Under the pieces are notes generated by a model. It saw only the letters and a list, made by a program, of their open reading frames with translations, had not been told where the DNA came from and did not search any database. A stretch of DNA of 64,000 nt from Rivihabitans pingtungensis (GTDB lineage: Bacteria; Pseudomonadota; Gammaproteobacteria; Burkholderiales; Aquaspirillaceae): NCBI RefSeq assembly GCF_003201855.1, contig NZ_QJKI01000021.1, positions 1 through 64,000 of the forward strand. The letters are read 5' to 3'. Positions 59,974 through 64,000 of this stretch are shown here, in pieces (position 1 is the stretch's first letter; each line of letters starts with the position of its first letter). The translations under genes and the position numbers were made by a program.

Positions 59974-60933
59974 ATGACCGACGCTTTTCAACCGTCCCGC
60001 CGCCGCCTGCTGGGCGCCTTGTCCGCCGCCGCCCTGGCCGCCGCGCTGCCGCGCCCGGCGCGGGCCGCCAGCGACACCCTGCGCATCGGCTACCAGAAAT
60101 ACGGCACGCTGGTGCTGCTGAAGGCGCAAGGCACGCTGGAAAAACGCCTGGCCCCGCTGGGCATTCAGGTGAAATGGGCGGAATTCCCCGGCGGCCCGCA
60201 ACTCCTGGAAGCGCTGAACGTCGGCAGCGTGGACTTTGGCACCACCGGCGAAACCCCGCCGATCTTCGCCCAGGCCGCCGGCGCCGACTTGCAATACGTG
60301 GCCTATGAGCCGCCGGCGCCCAAGGGCGAGGCGATTGTGGTGGCCAAGGATTCGCCGCTGAAATCGGTGAAAGACCTCAAAGGCAAGCGCGTGGCGCTGA
60401 ACAAGGGCTCGAATGTCCACTACCTGCTGGTCAAGGCGCTGGAAAAAGCTGGGCTGAAATACGAAGACGTGCAAACCGTGTTTCTCAACCCGTCCGACGC
60501 GCGCGCCGCCTTCGAGCGCGGCAGCGTGGACGCCTGGGTGATCTGGGACCCGTTCCTGGCCGCCGCCGAGCATCAGCTGGGCGCGCGCCAGCTGGCCGAC
60601 GGCGTCGGGCTGGTCAGCAATCACCAGTTTTACCTGGCTTCGCGCCGCTATGCCGAGCAAAACGGCAAGGTGATCAAGCTGATCGTGGAAGAACTCGCCC
60701 GCCTGGACGCCTGGGCGCGGCAAAACTTCAAGGACGTGGCCGGCCAGCTGTCCTCGCAAATCGGCCTGGACGTCAACATCGTGCGGGTGGCCGCTGAACG
60801 CGGCACTTACGATGTGCGCCTGCTGGATGCCAAAGTGATTGCCGAGCAACAGCGCATCGCCGATGTGTTTCATCAGCTCAAGCTGATTCCCAAGCCGGTG
60901 TCGGTGAAAGACATTGTCTGGTCGGGGCAGTAA
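59974..60933 (+). CDS. Sulfonate-type ABC binding protein with twin-arginine signal
   Basis: A 319-residue binding protein similar to SsuA (LRIGYQKYGTLVLLKAQGTL, FGTTGETPPIFAQAAGADLQ, LKGKRVALNKGSNVHYLLVK, RGSVDAWVIWDPFLAAAEHQ). The signal PSRRRLLGALSAAALAAALP carries a Tat-like SRRRLLG motif, unlike ssuA's Sec signal. An in-frame ribosome site lies at CTGGAGAAC. The TAA stop merges with a repeat end. Confidence 0.9.
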   Translation: MTDAFQPSRRRLLGALSAAALAAALPRPARAASDTLRIGYQKYGTLVLLKAQGTLEKRLAPLGIQVKWAEFPGGPQLLEALNVGSVDFGTTGETPPIFAQAAGADLQYVAYEPPAPKGEAIVVAKDSPLKSVKDLKGKRVALNKGSNVHYLLVKALEKAGLKYEDVQTVFLNPSDARAAFERGSVDAWVIWDPFLAAAEHQLGARQLADGVGLVSNHQFYLASRRYAEQNGKVIKLIVEELARLDAWARQNFKDVAGQLSSQIGLDVNIVRVAAERGTYDVRLLDAKVIAEQQRIADVFHQLKLIPKPVSVKDIVWSGQ

Positions 60934-60970
60934 GCGTCGCGCATAACACCCTCCTGGTGTCATTGCCCGA
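60931..60970. repeat. Partial palindromic repeat, left end
   Basis: TAAGCGTCGCGCATAACACC then CTCCTGGTGTCATTGCCCGA. The right half has decayed. The TAA is the binding-protein stop codon. Confidence 0.55.
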
Positions 60971-61060
60971 CCTTGCCCACCTGCGCCCCAGCCGCCTGAC
61001 CCGCGTCTGGGGCGCGCGGCTGTCTGCGGCGCCGGCAATGCACAAATCCGCATAAGCAAT

Positions 61061-61084
61061 GCAAACCTGCTCGTTTGGGTTTGC
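61061..61084. promoter_or_regulatory. Inverted repeat upstream of the second binding-protein gene
   Basis: GCAAACC (61061-61067) and GGTTTGC (61078-61084) are perfect inverted arms ten bases apart, just before a -10-like TAGAGT. It may be an operator, suggesting that this part of the cluster has its own promoter. Confidence 0.4.
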
Positions 61085-61148
61085 CGCAGGCGGCGGCTAG
61101 AGTGGCCGGCGATGCCATATTTTTTGTGAATTCTGTTCGGGACTTATC

Positions 61149-62114
61149 ATGCTCACTGCCTTCAAACGCCTTGCCGTGGCCGCCGTGGCCTTGTTCGCCA
61201 GCGCGACGCACGCTGCCGACGCCCCCAAGGAAATCCGCCTGGATTATGCCTATTATTCGCCGCCCAGCCTGGTGCTCAAGCGCTTTGGCTGGCTGGAGCA
61301 GGCGCTCAAGCCAGAAAGCATCACGGTGAAATGGGTGCTCAGCCAGGGCAGCAACCGCGCGCTGGAGTTCCTGAACAGCGGCAGCGTGGATTTTGGCTCC
61401 ACCGCCGGCCTGGCGGCGGTGCTCAGCCGCGCCAACGGCAACCCGATCAAGAGCGTGTACGTGTATTCGCGCCCGGAATGGACTGCGCTGGCGGTGGCCA
61501 AGGATTCGCCGATCAAGTCGATCAAGGATCTCAAGGGCAAGAAAATCGCCGCCACCAAGGGCACCGACCCGTATTTGTTCCTGCTGCGCGCGCTGCACAC
61601 CGAAGGGCTGAAAAAAACCGATATTGAGCACGTGGCGCTGCAACACGCCGATGGCCGCGCCGCGCTGGAGCAAGGCCGGGTGGACGCCTGGGCCGGGCTG
61701 GATCCGCTGCTGGCCGCCAGCGAGCTGGAAGCCGGCTCGCGGCTGATTTACCGCAATGTGGCGTTCAACACCTACGGGTTTTTGAATGTCAGCGAAAAAT
61801 TCGCCAGCGCCTACCCCGAGCAGGTGAAAAAAGTCATCGCCGCCTACGAGCAGGCGCGCAAATGGATTCTGGCCAACCCGGACGAAACCGCCAAAATCAT
61901 TGCCGAAGAAGCCAAGCTGCCGCTGGCGGTGGCCAAACTGCAACTGAGCCGCAACGACTTCAAGACCCCGATTCCGGGTGAGGCGCACAGCCAGGCGCTG
62001 AAAGCCGCCGCGCCCATCCTGCTGGAAGAAGAGCTCGTGAAAAAAGGCACGGAAGTCAACCGGGTGATCGACGCGCTGATCGAGCCGGGCTTTGCCCGCG
62101 CCGTGGTGCGCTAA
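61149..62114 (+). CDS. Sulfonate-type ABC substrate-binding protein
   Basis: A 321-residue protein with Sec signal (RLAVAAVALFASATHA). The mature start IRLDYAYYSPPSLVLKRFGW LEQ, VDFGSTAGLAAVLSRANGNP, LKGKKIAATKGTDPYLFLLR and QGRVDAWAGLDPLLAASELE fit aliphatic-sulfonate binding proteins but are distinct from both SsuA-like copies. Permease and ATPase follow, so this is probably the cognate binding protein, with the protein at 59974 as an alternative. Confidence 0.9.
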   Translation: MLTAFKRLAVAAVALFASATHAADAPKEIRLDYAYYSPPSLVLKRFGWLEQALKPESITVKWVLSQGSNRALEFLNSGSVDFGSTAGLAAVLSRANGNPIKSVYVYSRPEWTALAVAKDSPIKSIKDLKGKKIAATKGTDPYLFLLRALHTEGLKKTDIEHVALQHADGRAALEQGRVDAWAGLDPLLAASELEAGSRLIYRNVAFNTYGFLNVSEKFASAYPEQVKKVIAAYEQARKWILANPDETAKIIAEEAKLPLAVAKLQLSRNDFKTPIPGEAHSQALKAAAPILLEEELVKKGTEVNRVIDALIEPGFARAVVR

Positions 62115-62126
62115 GCGGAGCGCAGC

Positions 62127-62942
62127 ATGGCGGATATTGACCAACACGCCGCGCGCCCGCTGACAGCCGCCTGGGCGAAACGGGCGCAGGGCTGGCTGTT
62201 GCCGCTGGCCGTGCTGCTGATCTGGGAGACGGTGGTGGCCCAGCAGTGGGTGAGCGCGCATTTGCTGCCGCCGCCCAGCGAGCTGGCGCACACCCTGCTG
62301 GAGTTGACCCGCAGCGGCGCCTTGCTGGCGCATATCGGCGTCAGCGTGGCGCGGGTGCTGGCCGGCTTTGCCATCGGCGCGGCGCTGGCGGTGGCGCTGG
62401 GCGCGGCGGTGGGGCTGTCGCCGCGCGTCGAGGCGCTGATCGACCCCAGCTTTCAGGCGCTGCGCGCCATTCCGTCGCTGGCCTGGGTGCCGCTCTTGTT
62501 GCTGTGGCTGGGCATTGATGAGGCGCCCAAGCTCACCCTGATCGCCATTGGCGCGTTTTTTCCGGTGTATCTGAATCTGGTGGCCGGCATTCACAATGTC
62601 GATCGCAAATGGGTGGAGGTCGGACGTGTGCATGGCCTGCGTACTGGCGCGCTGATCGGTCGGGTGTTTCTGCCGGCGGCGTTGCCGCATGTGCTCACCG
62701 GCTTGCGCGGCGGGCTGTCGCTGGCGTGGATGTTTTTGGTGGCGGCCGAGTTGATGGCCGCCACGCGTGGTCTGGGGTATTTGCTGACCGATGGCCGGGA
62801 AACCGGCCGCGCCGACCTGGTGCTGGTGGCGATTGGCGTGTTGGCGGTGCTGGGCGCGCTCAGCGACAGCCTGTTGCGCCTGCTGGAAACCCGCTGGCTG
62901 GCCTGGCGCGACGTGGCCCTGACCCAGGAGGCCCAGCCATGA
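62127..62942 (+). CDS. Sulfonate-type ABC transporter permease
   Basis: A 271-residue permease with about six membrane helices. The transport motif is in WVEVGRVHGLRTGALIGRVF LPAALPHVLTGLRGGLSLAW. IPSLAWVPLLLLWLGIDEAP KLTLIAIGAFFPVYLN is the characteristic central segment shared with SsuC. It starts 12 bp after the binding-protein gene with a GGAG site and overlaps the ATPase by four bases. Confidence 0.92.
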   Translation: MADIDQHAARPLTAAWAKRAQGWLLPLAVLLIWETVVAQQWVSAHLLPPPSELAHTLLELTRSGALLAHIGVSVARVLAGFAIGAALAVALGAAVGLSPRVEALIDPSFQALRAIPSLAWVPLLLLWLGIDEAPKLTLIAIGAFFPVYLNLVAGIHNVDRKWVEVGRVHGLRTGALIGRVFLPAALPHVLTGLRGGLSLAWMFLVAAELMAATRGLGYLLTDGRETGRADLVLVAIGVLAVLGALSDSLLRLLETRWLAWRDVALTQEAQP

Positions 62943-63739
62943 GCGCGCCCTTGTTGCAACTGGATATTCAGGCCAAGCAGTTTGCCCGCCGCCTGGTGCT
63001 GGATCGGGTCAGCCTGTCGCTGGCCGCTGGCGAAGTGGTCAGCCTGGTGGGCCCCAGCGGCTGCGGCAAAAGCACGCTGCTGCGCATCATCGCCGGGCTG
63101 GACCGCGACTATCAGGGCCAGGCGCAGATTCTGGGCGAGCCGATTCGCCTGCATTCGCGCCATGTCGGCGTGGTGTTTCAGGAGCCTCGCTTGCTGCCAT
63201 GGTTGAGCGTGGCCGACAATGTCGGCTTTGAGCTGGGCCGGCGCGGCGGCCGCCATCCACGGGTGGCCGAGCTGCTGGCGGATGTCGGGCTGGCCGACTG
63301 GGGCCACGCCTACCCCAAGCAATTGTCTGGCGGCATGGCGCAGCGCGTGGCGATTGCCCGCGGTTTGTTCACCCGCCCGGCGCTGCTGTTGCTGGACGAG
63401 CCGTTCAGCGCGGTGGACGCCTTTACCCGCATGCGCTTGCAGGATGTGCTGCTGGCGGCCGCCAGCCACAGCCAGGCCAGCGTGCTGCTGGTGACCCACG
63501 ACGTCAACGAAGCGGCGTATCTGAGCGACCGGGTGCTGGTGCTGGGGCGCAACCCCGGGCGGATTCGCGGCGAGGTGCGGGTGGATTGGCCGCATCCGCG
63601 CCAGCGCGGCGACGCCCGGCTGGCGCGCGCCGAGGCGGAGATTCTGGCCCTGCTGGACGACCGCGAGGACGCCCCGCAGCCGCCGCCCCAGGCGGCGCCA
63701 TGGCCGGCTTCGCTGGCCAGGCTGCGGCTGGCGGTGTAA
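62939..63739 (+). CDS. Sulfonate-type ABC transporter ATP-binding protein
   Basis: A 266-residue ATPase: Walker A GPSGCGKST, Q-loop VVFQEPRLLPWLSV, signature LSGGMAQRVAIARGLF, Walker B LLLLDEPFSAVD and H-loop VLLVTHDVNEAAYLSD. It starts MSAPLLQLDIQ at 62939, overlapping the permease stop. The C-terminus is a Pro-rich tail after the fold. The TAA stop is the first three bases of a palindromic repeat, the same arrangement as ssuB at 8565. Confidence 0.92.
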   Translation: MSAPLLQLDIQAKQFARRLVLDRVSLSLAAGEVVSLVGPSGCGKSTLLRIIAGLDRDYQGQAQILGEPIRLHSRHVGVVFQEPRLLPWLSVADNVGFELGRRGGRHPRVAELLADVGLADWGHAYPKQLSGGMAQRVAIARGLFTRPALLLLDEPFSAVDAFTRMRLQDVLLAAASHSQASVLLVTHDVNEAAYLSDRVLVLGRNPGRIRGEVRVDWPHPRQRGDARLARAEAEILALLDDREDAPQPPPQAAPWPASLARLRLAV

Positions 63740-63850
63740 GCGCCGCTCAGCAACCCCTCCTGGCGTTGTTGTACGGTCTTGCCGCCCTGCTTGACTGTCT
63801 GCGGTCGTGCGCCCGGTCAGGGCCGCTACGCTGAGTTTTGTCAGCCACGC
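63737..63850 (-). repeat. Intergenic palindromic repeat, full-length copy
   Basis: Reverse orientation: TAAGCGCCGCTCAGCAACCC, CTCCTGGCGTTGTTGTACGG, TTGACTGTCTGCGGTCGTGC, CGCTGAGTTTTGTCAGCCAC. The opening TAA is the ATPase stop codon. Confidence 0.9.
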
Positions 63851-63867
63851 CCACACACACAGGCAGA

Positions 63868-63907
63868 TGCACACAGGCCCACGCCATACAGCGTGGGCCT
63901 GTGTGCA
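63868..63907. terminator. Perfect 17-bp hairpin
   Basis: TGCACACAGGCCCACGC, loop CATACA, then GCGTGGGCCTGTGTGCA. It sits between convergent genes and could stop transcription from either side, although no T-run follows. Confidence 0.65.
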
Positions 63908-63915
63908 TTGGCAGC

Positions 63916-64000
63916 TCAGCCTGCCGGGTGGGCGGGGTCGGCCAGTGCCGGCAGTTGCACACCCATCATGTGCAGACGCGGGCAATTGACCATCTGGCTC
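63916..64000 (-). CDS. C-terminal end of an unidentified protein (runs off window)
   Basis: A leftward frame ends with SQMVNCPRLHMMGVQLPALA and DPAHPAG before TGA at 63918-63916. Only 27 residues are visible, so no family can be assigned. Its position just before a strong hairpin supports a real gene end. Confidence 0.4.
   Translation of the reverse strand, partial: SQMVNCPRLHMMGVQLPALADPAHPAG

Overview
This is a GC-rich chromosomal window, most likely from a betaproteobacterium of the Neisseriales/Chromobacteriaceae type. The reasons are the murU-amgK / lptD-surA-pdxA neighbourhood, the ~1284-residue FAD/Fe-S oxidoreductase, several chemoreceptors and the codon bias. The taxon is inferred; no rRNA or tRNA gene was seen. 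Two genes run off the edges: a DUF4347/cadherin-repeat giant protein on the left and an unidentified protein end on the right.

Layout. 1-2246 (-): N-terminal part of a large repeat-containing surface protein. 2746-3813 (-): AraC regulator. 4196-8567 (+): sulfonate operon ssuE-ssuA-ssuD-ssuC-ssuB. 8740-9896 (+): molbindin, nitroreductase, DUF2325. 10606-15070 (+): rhodanese, serine O-acetyltransferase, family 2A encapsulin shell, and a cysteine desulfurase with a long disordered N-terminal cargo segment. 15419-25027: four chemoreceptors with a Lys/Ala-rich exported protein, UspA, a pseudouridine synthase and a SelW-like protein. 25210-28048: tlyA, a TlpA-like thioredoxin and a PfkB kinase. 28062-34909: ruvC-murU-amgK diverging from lptD-surA-pdxA. 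35127-42753: FAD/Fe-S oxidase, HIT protein, DUF6765 protein, sulfurtransferase. 42968-45874: PAS-GGDEF-EAL protein. 45909-54267 (-): ABC importer (sulfonate/nitrate/taurine type), a thioredoxin-SCO1 fusion, a two-subunit CoA-transferase, an enoyl-CoA hydratase and a phenylacetate-CoA-ligase-like enzyme. 54404-57508: aldo/keto reductase, CysB-like LysR, GntR. 57944-63739 (+): second sulfonate-type cluster (SsuD paralogue, amidohydrolase, two binding proteins, permease, ATPase).

Sulfur acquisition is the main theme. Two sulfonate systems can release sulfite from organosulfonates. The serine acetyltransferase feeds cysteine synthesis, the desulfurase withdraws sulfur from cysteine, and the encapsulin shell is expected to hold the desulfurase in a protein nanocompartment. 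CysB-like and GntR regulators lie beside the second sulfonate cluster.

The most striking unexplained structure is a dense family of intergenic palindromic repeats: about 16 recognisable copies plus four end fragments. Full-length copies are ~115 bp with ~16-bp terminal inverted repeats (CCGCTCACAAAA ... TTTTGTGAGCGG) and nested inner stems that show compensatory changes. In at least eleven genes the stop codon coincides with the outer end of a copy; at 56654-56764 one element supplies the stops of both convergent flanking genes. No transposase is present.
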